Assembly (NCBI GenBank): GCA_025963345.1
Contig: JAOPUS010000151.1
Location: 1 to 6,669 of the forward strand
Origin: Blastococcus sp.
Lineage (GTDB): Bacteria; Actinomycetota; Actinomycetes; Mycobacteriales; Geodermatophilaceae
Direction of reading: 5' to 3'
DNA length: 6,669 bases
Position numbers and translations under genes: made by a program. Position 1 is the first letter of the stretch; each line of letters starts with the position of its first letter. Below, piece by piece: positions 1-4,791 of the stretch. The notes beneath the pieces were generated by a model. It was given only the letters and a program-made list of their open reading frames with translations, was not told the DNA's origin and made no database searches.

Positions 1-335
1 CGATACATACGCACACGGGCTACGGCTGAGGTGAGCGACCGCCATCCTCGCCAACCCGGTAGTCACCTACGCGTCCGCGTAAGCCTGCGACAGCCGTTCG
101 ACATGAGCGGGGCCTCCCGGGTGGCCAAGCTCGCAGGGTCGAGATCGCCCGTGGCGAGCCCTGCCGAGGCGACCATCGGACGTCGGGGACCCGCGGTCCG
201 CGACTGCTCGACCGTCGTCCTCTGTGGCGCTGTCCTCGCGCCGCAGGGCCGATAGGGCCCTTCCGCGCGAGGGGTTGTGGTGAGGACCGTTGGCACCGGC
301 GCGGTACGCCGCCACGGCAAGCGAAGACCCTGAGT

Positions 336-361
336 CGCCGCCGCGAGTGATCGCGGCGGCG
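336..361. terminator. Perfect GC-rich hairpin, possible terminator
   Basis: The arm CGCCGCCGCGA (336-346) is followed by the four-base loop GTGA and its exact reverse complement TCGCGGCGGCG (351-361). An 11-bp perfect stem is unlikely by chance even in GC-rich DNA. No T-run follows on either side, so this is not a canonical rho-independent terminator. Actinomycetes often use stem-only terminators, so a terminator is the best guess. No gene clearly ends just before it, so the role is uncertain. Confidence 0.35.
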
Positions 362-452
362 GGGAATGTCACGGACCCTGCCACCGAGTAGCCCCGTCCA
401 TTCGGGGGGCCGGTCGGCCCTCAACGGTCGAAGTGCCCGAATCCCTGCTGAT

Positions 453-484
453 TCGCGATTCTTCGAACACGTCCGCTATCGCGA
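453..484. promoter_or_regulatory. Spaced inverted repeat, possible operator
   Basis: TCGCGAT (453-459) and ATCGCGA (478-484) are exact reverse complements separated by 18 bases. They lie in the AT-richer stretch just upstream of the GTG at 532, where an operator would be expected. The arms are short and could arise by chance. No regulator gene is present in the window to pair with it. Confidence 0.2.
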
Positions 485-531
485 CATTCTGCTGACAACA
501 GGCGCAAGGCCAGGCTGAAGGTGAAAGCGCT

Positions 532-702
532 GTGCCCGGAAAAACGTTCTTATGGATAGGCTGCGGCGGCTGTTCCGGCGAGACCCAGGCAATTCTGGGG
601 GTGGAGGGGCAGGTCTCGGATCTTGTCGACCTGATCGACATCGACGGTCTGCACGTTCTCTGGCATCCGTCCTTGGCCGACGTGGATCCGGCACCGAGCA
701 CG
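532..702 (+). pseudogene. N-terminal stub of a [NiFe]-hydrogenase small-subunit-like protein
   Basis: The GTG at 532 follows a GAAGGTGA ribosome-binding site (517-524) by 7 bases. The first ~55 codons match the start of [NiFe]-hydrogenase small subunits: a hydrophobic strand TFLWIGCGG, the cysteine-containing GCGGCSGET motif (near residues 10-17) that would bind the proximal iron-sulfur cluster, and DGLHVLWHPSL (about residues 38-48), a hallmark of the family. After about residue 56 the frame reads arginine-rich noise, while real small subunits run to well over 250 residues. No large subunit or maturation genes are nearby. The stub uses AAA, TTA (550-552), ATA and ATT codons, unlike the strongly G/C-ending neighbours, which suggests foreign origin. 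The family call comes from motif memory; the exact hydrogenase group cannot be set from this fragment. The frame stays open to 1038, so a junk-tailed peptide could still be translated. Confidence 0.6.
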
Positions 703-758
703 CCGCTCGGACAACGCCGTGACAGAGACTGGGGCTTGCGACCTCTGGGCTCAAAGCG

Positions 759-965
759 ATGGCCTCAGCCGACGACGACCAGCAGGTCTCCGCCCTCGAC
801 CCGGCGCTCTACGAGGAGTTCGCCCGGGCGCGCCCGGAGCGGGTGCGCGTGGTGCTGTTGCGGGACACGGCCGACGGTGCGGCGCGGGTGGAGCGGTTCG
901 GCGAGGTCCCGATCGTCTACGGCCGGGACGGTGACGCCGTCGCCGCGGTGCTGCCGGCGGACTGA
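759..965 (+). CDS. Small hypothetical protein, 68 residues
   Basis: Not recognised. The frame has the codon signature of a real actinomycete gene: nearly every third base is G or C. The predicted protein is acidic and looks like one small alpha/beta unit: a helix-like segment (DPALYEEFARAR, residues 14-25), a strand VRVVLLRD (29-36), then VERFGEVPIVYGRDGDAVAAVLP (44-66). No signal peptide, membrane segment or cysteine is present. The ATG at 759 lacks a good ribosome-binding site. The frame is open upstream only to the TGA at 720-722, and the next GTG is inside the strand at codon 29. The gene may therefore be a 5'-truncated remnant of something longer, cut at the same junction that truncated the hydrogenase stub. 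Its 3' end overlaps the oppositely oriented oxidoreductase gene by 49 bases. Confidence 0.55.
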   Translation: MASADDDQQVSALDPALYEEFARARPERVRVVLLRDTADGAARVERFGEVPIVYGRDGDAVAAVLPAD

Positions 966-1957
966 GCCCGGCCGAACAGCGCGGCCAGCGCCGCGTCGGA
1001 GCCGGCCAGGGCGGTCCGGTCGAAGGTGCTGCTGGTGACGACCAGCTCGGCGGCCCCGGTGCGGTCGAGCAGCTCGGCGAGCCGGCGCTCCACCTGGGCC
1101 GGGGTGCCGGCGATCGCCGCTGCGGCGGTCTGCTGGAGGTACTGCTGCTGGCGCGGGGTGCGGGCGGCGGCCCGGATGGCGGCCACCGGCTCCAGCGCCG
1201 GGAACGCCCCGGTGGTGCGGGCCTGGGCCATCGCCCACGCCTCGGGCAGCAGCAGGTCGGCGGCCTCCGCGGCGGTGTCGGCGACCAGCACGTCGAGGCT
1301 GATTGCCACCCGCGGCTCCGGCTGCTGCGCGGAGGGCCGAAAGGCACCCCGGTAGCCGGCCAGCGCCTCCAGCCCGGCCTCCGGGTCGGCGGCCACACCC
1401 AGCAGCGGGCCGCCGACGATCACCGGCAGCCCCAGCTCGGCCGCGACCTGCAGGCCGCGCCCCGTGGCCAGCACGTGCAGCGGGACCGCGCCGGCCGGCT
1501 GCGGGTGCACGGTGATCTCCGCCGTCCCGGTCAGGAACCCGCGCAGTTCGGCGAGGTCGGCGGCGAAGTCCCGGTCGGTCTCCCGCAGCGCCCGACGCAC
1601 CGGCGGGGTGAAGCCGGGGGAGCGGCCCAGCCCCAGGTCGACCCGGCCGGGCGCGAAGGCGGACAGCGTGGCGAACTGCTCGGCGACCACGAGCGGCTGG
1701 TGGTGCGGCAGCATCACGCCGGCGGAGCCGAGCCGGATGGTCGTCGTCCGGCCGGCGATGGCGGCCAGCAGCACCGCGGGGGCAGCGCCGGCGATCCCGG
1801 GCACCCCGTGGTGCTCGGCGCCCCAGAACCGGTCGAACCCGAGCTGTTCGGCGCGGACCGCGCGCGCGACGGTGCCGCTGAGCGCCGCGGAGTCGGGTTC
1901 GCCGACCCGGGTGCGGGACCGGTCCAGCAGGGAGAGTTGCAGCTCCGCGTCGATCAC
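917..1957 (-). CDS. LLM-class flavin-dependent oxidoreductase (MsnO8-like)
   Basis: This 346-residue protein belongs to the bacterial luciferase-like monooxygenase superfamily: TIM-barrel enzymes that use FMNH2 or F420 supplied by a separate reductase to oxidise or reduce small organic substrates in the cytosol. Visible landmarks are LSLLDRSRTR (residues 8-17), FWGAEHHGVPGIAG (44-57), RLGSAGVMLPHHQPLVVAEQFA (75-96), GRVDLGLGRSPGF (104-116), VLATGRGLQVAAELGLPVIVGGP (162-184), where flavin phosphate is usually held, and LDVLVADT (221-228). This pattern fits the MsnO8 subgroup. The GTG at 1957 is chosen because homology begins there and GGAG (1963-1966, minus strand) lies 5 bases upstream. The frame is open further upstream to 2683, but that part is the GH16 remnant. 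Family similarity ends around residue 330; the last ~16 residues (AQSAGSTAATASPSRP) overlap the convergent small gene and look like run-on sequence. The substrate cannot be predicted. The gene looks intact among damaged neighbours. Confidence 0.9.
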   Translation of the reverse strand: MIDAELQLSLLDRSRTRVGEPDSAALSGTVARAVRAEQLGFDRFWGAEHHGVPGIAGAAPAVLLAAIAGRTTTIRLGSAGVMLPHHQPLVVAEQFATLSAFAPGRVDLGLGRSPGFTPPVRRALRETDRDFAADLAELRGFLTGTAEITVHPQPAGAVPLHVLATGRGLQVAAELGLPVIVGGPLLGVAADPEAGLEALAGYRGAFRPSAQQPEPRVAISLDVLVADTAAEAADLLLPEAWAMAQARTTGAFPALEPVAAIRAAARTPRQQQYLQQTAAAAIAGTPAQVERRLAELLDRTGAAELVVTSSTFDRTALAGSDAALAALFGRAQSAGSTAATASPSRP

Positions 1958-2043
1958 GGCAGCTCCAGCGCCGTCCGGTCGGGGGCTGTTCCATCGGGCG
2001 ACGTGGCGTTGCCCCTCGGTTCCTGGCGCGCTGCGTCGTCCCG
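1958..2043. other. Leader of the oxidoreductase gene and 3' edge of the GH16 remnant
   Basis: The GH16 similarity fades here. The stretch holds the GGAG ribosome-binding site (1963-1966, minus strand) for the flavin oxidoreductase. No clear -10/-35 pair is visible on the minus strand. The promoter may lie in the GH16 remnant, which would make the deletion junction near 2040 the new upstream context of the oxidoreductase gene. Confidence 0.35.
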
Positions 2044-2559
2044 ACCCCGGGCGATCCTCTGTGCTGGCCAGCATCGGACGCGCCACGCCCACTGCGGCGC
2101 TCGGGTGGCGTCCATGGTGTCGCCGAAGACCTCCATGACGCGGAGCTCGGCACAGCGCTCCGCCCGGGCCTCCAGGCCGACCAGCCACCACGCGGCCATG
2201 GACCGTGCGGTGAGGGTCGCTCGTGCGCGCAACTCGAGGTGGCCGTACCGGGGCGTCCACCGTGAGTCCGCCGGCTGCTCCTCCCTGACGACGGCGCCCG
2301 GGCGCACCGGTCGCCGCTCCGACGGTGCTGCCCACCGGATCGGAGAAGACGCCTGACTGGACGCCCGAGACCCGCAGCGGCGGGTGGTGCTCCGGGCACC
2401 AGAGCGGGTGGTGCTCGGGCAGCTGCAGCCGCAGGCAGGAGTCCGAAATGTCGTACTCCTTGGCCGAGAGCTCCCTTGCGGCAGGTAGTGGGGGATCCAG
2501 ACGGCGGTGTCCAGCACCGGGTCGTCGAAGTGGTCCTCGAAGGGGAGCGTCGCGGTCAT
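2044..2559 (-). pseudogene. Glycoside hydrolase family 16 (beta-glucanase-like) remnant, frameshifted and truncated
   Basis: The ATG at 2559, with GGAG 4 bases upstream, opens TLPFEDHFDDPVLDTAVWIPHYLPQ, a typical GH16 N-terminus. One missing base at about 2475 (CAA-GG for CAA-TGG) shifts the frame. The next frame reads KEYDISDSCLRLQLPE, LWCPEHHPPLRVSGVQSG and VFSDPVGSTVG. At about 2310-2325 it returns to the first frame with PGAVVREEQP, TPRYGHLELRARATL and ELRVMEVFGDT. At about 2100 it shifts again to SAAVGVARPM and then loses similarity near 2044. The ELRVME segment corresponds to the GH16 catalytic E-x-D-x-x-E motif: both glutamates (codons at 2146-2148 and 2131-2133) remain, but the middle aspartate is arginine. 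Roughly the last third of a normal enzyme is missing. Family members hydrolyse beta-1,3 or beta-1,3-1,4 glucans. Three indels, the catalytic change and the lost 3' end make a functional product very unlikely. Confidence 0.75.
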
Positions 2560-2732
2560 GGCTCTCCGGTCCTCCAGGGCCGGTCGGTGCACGAGGCGTC
2601 GAAGCCCGGCCATCTGCTCGGTCCCGAGCGGCGGAGCAACGCCCGGCGCCCCGCAGGCCGGCATCGCGCCGTCCAGCCGGCAACTAGCCGCAACTCGGGC
2701 GACGGGGTCCCGCGGCACACCGGGCACGACGA
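2560..2732. other. Unassigned spacer between the GH16 and pxpA remnants
   Basis: No frame gives a recognisable protein and no repeat or RNA structure is evident. The minus strand carries the ribosome-binding sequence of the GH16 start at its left end. The pxpA similarity ends abruptly at 2733, so a deletion or recombination junction probably lies in or at the edge of this stretch. Confidence 0.4.
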
Positions 2733-2845
2733 GCCGCAGGCGATGTTGGCGCTCGTGACCACTCCCAACATGGCCTCTCGTTTCCGCGGGGCCAGGCGCC
2801 GAAGCCCTCGCCGAGGTCGCTGTCGAGGTCGATGGACGGGGTCAC
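2733..2845 (-). pseudogene. pxpA: 5-oxoprolinase subunit A (LamB/YcsF family) remnant, first ~37 codons
   Basis: Read from the GTG at 2845, the translation TPSIDLDSDLGEGFGAWPRGN matches the conserved start of PxpA (IDLNxDxGExFG). One missing base after GGAAAC (AAC-GA-GAG-GCC-ATG, near 2778) shifts the frame. The next frame then gives AMLGVVTSANIACG, the second conserved PxpA block, normally followed by FHAGDP. Here similarity stops right after IACG, so the remaining ~200 residues are gone. PxpA works with PxpB and PxpC in ATP-dependent opening of 5-oxoproline to glutamate; neither partner gene is present. The start overlaps the transporter stop in a GTGA tetranucleotide, the arrangement of translationally coupled operon genes. 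It is clearly non-functional. The identification rests on two adjacent conserved blocks in the right order. Confidence 0.75.
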
Positions 2846-4173
2846 TGGTTCTCTCGGTCCGAGCCCCCGGTGGCCGGGTCGGCGTGCAGGTCGATCCGCG
2901 AGGTCTCCGGCGCCAGGAGGACGCACACCGTGGTGAGGACGAGGACCGCTACCACGTAGAAGGAGACGGCGAGGGAGGTGTCGTAGCGGTTGATGAGGGC
3001 CACCGAGATGATGGGAGCCAAGGCTCCGCCCAGGATTCCCGCCAGCTGGTAGCCCATGGAGGCGCCGGTGTAGCGGACCCTGGTCGGGAACATCTCGGCG
3101 ATGAACGAAGCCTGCGGACCGTACATAGCGGCGTGGAAGAAGAGCGCGATCACCGTGGCGAGCGCGATCAGGGCGAACCGGCCGGTGTCCAACAGGGCGA
3201 AGAACACGAAGACCCAGATCGCGGCGCCGACCGCGCCGAAGAGGTAGACCGGTCGGCGTCCGAACCTGTCCGACAGCACGCCGAACCAAGGGATCAGGAC
3301 CACCTGCACCGCGGCGGCGATCAGGACCGCGTTGAGCGCGTAAGTGCTCGGCAGACGCAGGTACGTCGCGACGTACGTCGTGATGAACAAGATGAAGGTG
3401 TAGAACGCAACGTCGACACCGACCCGAGCGCCGATCGCGAGCAGCACCCGCGACGGGTACCGACGCAGCACGTCGACGATCGGCGCCTTGACCTTGGCGT
3501 CGTGCTCCGCAACCTCGCGGAACAGTGGACTCTCGGCGATCGTCAGCCGAATCCACAGCCCCACGAGCACCAGGACGCCGCTGAGCACAAACGGAATCCG
3601 CCACCCCCAGTCGACGAAGGCCGACTCCGAGGTGACTGCCCTCGTCAGCGACAGCACGCCGTTGGCCAGCAGCAGCCCGATCGGCACCCCTACCTGCGGC
3701 CAGCTGGCGTTCAGCCCGCGCCGGTGCGCGGAGCCGGACTCGAGCGTCATCAGCACCGCTCCGCCCCACTCCCCGCCGAGGCCCAGGCCCTGAAGGAAAC
3801 GCAGCGCCACCAGCAGGATCGGGGCCCACACGCCGATCGACGCATATGTGGGCAGCACGCCGATCAGAAAGGTGGCGACGCCCATGATCAGCAACGTCAC
3901 CACGAGCACGTTCTTGCGGCCGAGCTTGTCGCCATAGTGGCCGAACACAACCCCGCCCAGCGGCCGTGCCACGAAACCAACCGCGTACGTCGTGAACGCG
4001 AGCAGGGTACCGACCAGCGGGTCGAAGCTAGGGAAGAAGACTTGGTTGAACACCAGGGCGGCGGCCGTGCCGTAAATGAAGAAGTCGTACCACTCCAGCG
4101 AGGTACCTACCAGACTGGCCGCGATGACGCGACGTACGGATGAGGCCTGGGCGGTGCCGGCGGTGGATGGCAT
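2842..4173 (-). CDS. MFS transporter, metabolite:H+ symporter (MHS) family
   Basis: This is an intact 443-residue inner-membrane protein with the 12-helix pattern of the ShiA/ProP/KgtP family, proton symporters of small organic acids, osmolytes and sugars acids. Family hallmarks are SLEWYDFFIYG in helix 1 (25-35), FGHYGDKLGRKNVL in the helix 2-3 loop (77-90), RFLQGLGLGGEWGGAVL (125-141), DWGWRIPF (188-195), ESPLF (214-218), the second-half loop motif GVLSDRFGRRP (298-308) and EMFPTRVRYTGASMGY (360-375). Length is normal for the family. The ATG at 4173 is supported by GAGGGAG (4180-4186, minus strand) 6 bases upstream and by the usual short N-terminus. Its stop overlaps the start of the pxpA remnant, so it was once coupled to 5-oxoproline degradation. 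Transport of 5-oxoproline or a related carboxylate is therefore an inference from context; sequence alone does not fix the substrate. Codon use is uniform and no frame disruption is seen. Confidence 0.92.
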   Translation of the reverse strand: MPSTAGTAQASSVRRVIAASLVGTSLEWYDFFIYGTAAALVFNQVFFPSFDPLVGTLLAFTTYAVGFVARPLGGVVFGHYGDKLGRKNVLVVTLLIMGVATFLIGVLPTYASIGVWAPILLVALRFLQGLGLGGEWGGAVLMTLESGSAHRRGLNASWPQVGVPIGLLLANGVLSLTRAVTSESAFVDWGWRIPFVLSGVLVLVGLWIRLTIAESPLFREVAEHDAKVKAPIVDVLRRYPSRVLLAIGARVGVDVAFYTFILFITTYVATYLRLPSTYALNAVLIAAAVQVVLIPWFGVLSDRFGRRPVYLFGAVGAAIWVFVFFALLDTGRFALIALATVIALFFHAAMYGPQASFIAEMFPTRVRYTGASMGYQLAGILGGALAPIISVALINRYDTSLAVSFYVVAVLVLTTVCVLLAPETSRIDLHADPATGGSDRENQ

Positions 4174-4179
4174 CGGAGT

Positions 4180-4186
4180 CTCCCTC
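4180..4186 (-). promoter_or_regulatory. Ribosome-binding site of the MHS transporter
   Basis: On the minus strand GAGGGAG lies 6 bases before the ATG at 4173. It supports this start over in-frame alternatives further in. Confidence 0.7.
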
Positions 4187-4197
4187 GTTTACTACCC

Positions 4198-4226
4198 CCG
4201 GTCGGAGCCGTTTCAGCACAGACCGG
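4198..4226. promoter_or_regulatory. Short inverted repeat upstream of the transporter, possible operator
   Basis: CCGGTC (4198-4203) and GACCGG (4221-4226) are reverse complements with a 17-base spacer. They sit 25-53 bases upstream of the transporter start, in the only intergenic space where its promoter can lie. The arms are only 6 bp and GC-rich, so chance is a serious alternative. No regulator gene is adjacent. Confidence 0.2.
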
Positions 4227-4290
4227 ACCACGCCTCTGCGCAACAAGTGGCGATTGACGGCATCCTCATCGCGGTGGGGGCGAGGGCGAC

Positions 4291-4505
4291 CTGATCAGCC
4301 AGGAGGTCACCGACAAGGTCGGGAAGGTGTGGGGCCCCGGGTCGGACACCACGAAGGACCCGGGGCCGTGAGAGGGCGAGCAGCGCAACATGTGGAAGCC
4401 CACTCAGCAGGAGGCGCTGTGGTTCCACGGAGGCAACCTGCACCAGTCGCGGCACGGCTCGCTCTACCTCGGCCTCCAGACCTCGGCCTCCAGCTCAAGG
4501 CGCGG
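4291..4505 (+). pseudogene. C-terminal remnant of a flavin-containing (FAD/NADPH) monooxygenase
   Basis: One frame reads LISQEVTDKVGKVWGPGSD, then TKDPGP, a TGA stop (4369-4371), then EGEQRNMWKPTQQEALWFHG and GNLHQSRHGSLYLGLQ. This is the conserved tail of FAD/NADPH-dependent monooxygenases, in which DPGPWEGE and RNMWKPT are followed by LWFHGGNL, SRHYS and LALQLKAR. The TGA stands exactly where the conserved tryptophan codon TGG belongs, so it is a one-base nonsense mutation. A 14-bp tandem duplication (4466-4493) then breaks the frame just before LQLKAR, which continues in another frame at 4491-4505. The usual SRHYS is SRHGS. The FAD- and NADPH-binding N-terminal domains, several hundred codons, are absent; similarity begins abruptly near 4291. 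Family members oxygenate S, N or carbonyl groups of small organic compounds. This remnant cannot be functional. Confidence 0.72.
4466..4493 (+). repeat. Perfect 14-bp tandem duplication inside the monooxygenase remnant
   Basis: ACCTCGGCCTCCAG occurs twice back to back (4466-4479 and 4480-4493). Removing one copy restores the continuous reading YLGLQLKAR, the conserved monooxygenase C-terminus. The repeat is therefore a secondary duplication, probably by replication slippage, and it adds 14 bases, which is not a multiple of three. Confidence 0.9.
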
Positions 4506-4713
4506 TCCGACAGGATCGGTCGCGTACCCGCCCTGGCGGCGGCGCTGGGGACGGCCGCAGTCTCGATCGGGCGCCTGGTCGCCGCAGCGACGTCGGCCGT
4601 CGTGCTGGCGGCGTTCCTCGGTACCGGGCTCGCCTACGGCGCCGTGTCGGCGCTCGTGAGCGGCGCTGGCGCTCCTCCTCCTGACCCGCCGCGGTCCACG
4701 CGAAGGGGGCTAG
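4506..4713 (+). pseudogene. C-terminal remnant of a membrane protein, possibly an MFS exporter
   Basis: In the frame that follows LQLKAR the sequence becomes hydrophobic: PALAAALGTAAVSIGRLVAA, then SAVVLAAFLGTGLAYGAVSA and LVSGAGA. It has strong G/C third-position bias. One extra base near 4665-4672 shifts the frame, after which the reading is LLLLTRRGPREGG and a TAG at 4711-4713. Two membrane helices followed by a short basic tail is the pattern of the last helices of DHA1-type MFS exporters (a GxAxxxGxxxGAxxG-like helix, a GLGY-like turn, and a final helix ending in RR). The resemblance is general, so the family call is tentative. Everything upstream is missing, and the fragment is joined directly to the monooxygenase tail. 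Confidence 0.4.
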
Positions 4714-4791
4714 TTGTCCCTGCGGACTCCGTGGGAAAGGCCGACGTCACGAATCGGCCGTCCGGGCAATACCGTGGTCGGGGGGGGTGGG

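Larger units (their letters stand above)
1..531. other. Non-coding or unassigned left flank, no convincing gene
   Basis: All reading frames here give arginine-, proline- and serine-rich translations without recognisable motifs, as expected for chance frames in GC-rich DNA. Two structures stand out: a perfect hairpin at 336-361 and a spaced inverted repeat at 453-484. The last 100 bases, about 430-530, are visibly richer in A and T than the rest, which fits an upstream regulatory region for the stub that starts at 532. No tRNA-like cloverleaf or transposase motif was seen. Confidence 0.5.
4174..4290. promoter_or_regulatory. Upstream region of the transporter gene
   Basis: This spacer separates the transporter (minus strand) from the plus-strand monooxygenase remnant. 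It must contain the transporter promoter, though no convincing -35/-10 pair is visible. It carries the ribosome-binding site at 4180-4186 and the inverted repeat at 4198-4226. Confidence 0.35.

Noticed and set aside
242..262. Small inverted repeat AGGGCC-GATAG-GGCCCT
   Set aside because: A 6-bp GC-only stem is common by chance in DNA of this composition and no gene ends or starts beside it.
20..424. 134-codon minus-strand frame and its overlapping alternatives in the left flank
   Set aside because: Arginine-rich low-complexity translation without motifs, competing with several equally long frames on both strands. There is no basis to choose one as real.
1475..2356. 293-codon plus-strand frame antisense to the oxidoreductase
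   Set aside because: Glycine-, arginine- and alanine-rich shadow. The coding signal lies on the opposite strand.
765..2399. 544-codon minus-strand frame overlapping the oxidoreductase
   Set aside because: It is an arginine-, alanine- and proline-rich shadow in the frame beside the true gene, with no domain of its own.
917..2683. Single 588-codon minus-strand gene fusing a GH16-like part to the oxidoreductase
   Set aside because: Only the middle of the GH16 similarity is in this frame, the N-terminal part of the frame is noise, and the oxidoreductase has its own ribosome-binding site and GTG at 1957.
2476..4143. 555-codon open frame on the plus strand, antisense to the transporter
   Set aside because: It is rich in Q, H, R, D and E with no motif, as expected for the antisense of a GC-rich membrane protein gene. 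The minus-strand frame has clear MHS transporter motifs along its whole length.
4369..4371. TGA read as an amino acid (selenocysteine or recoded tryptophan) in the monooxygenase remnant
   Set aside because: The codon sits at a conserved Trp in a gene that also lacks its 5' part and has a frameshifting duplication. TGA ends other genes here as a normal stop, so recoding is unlikely.
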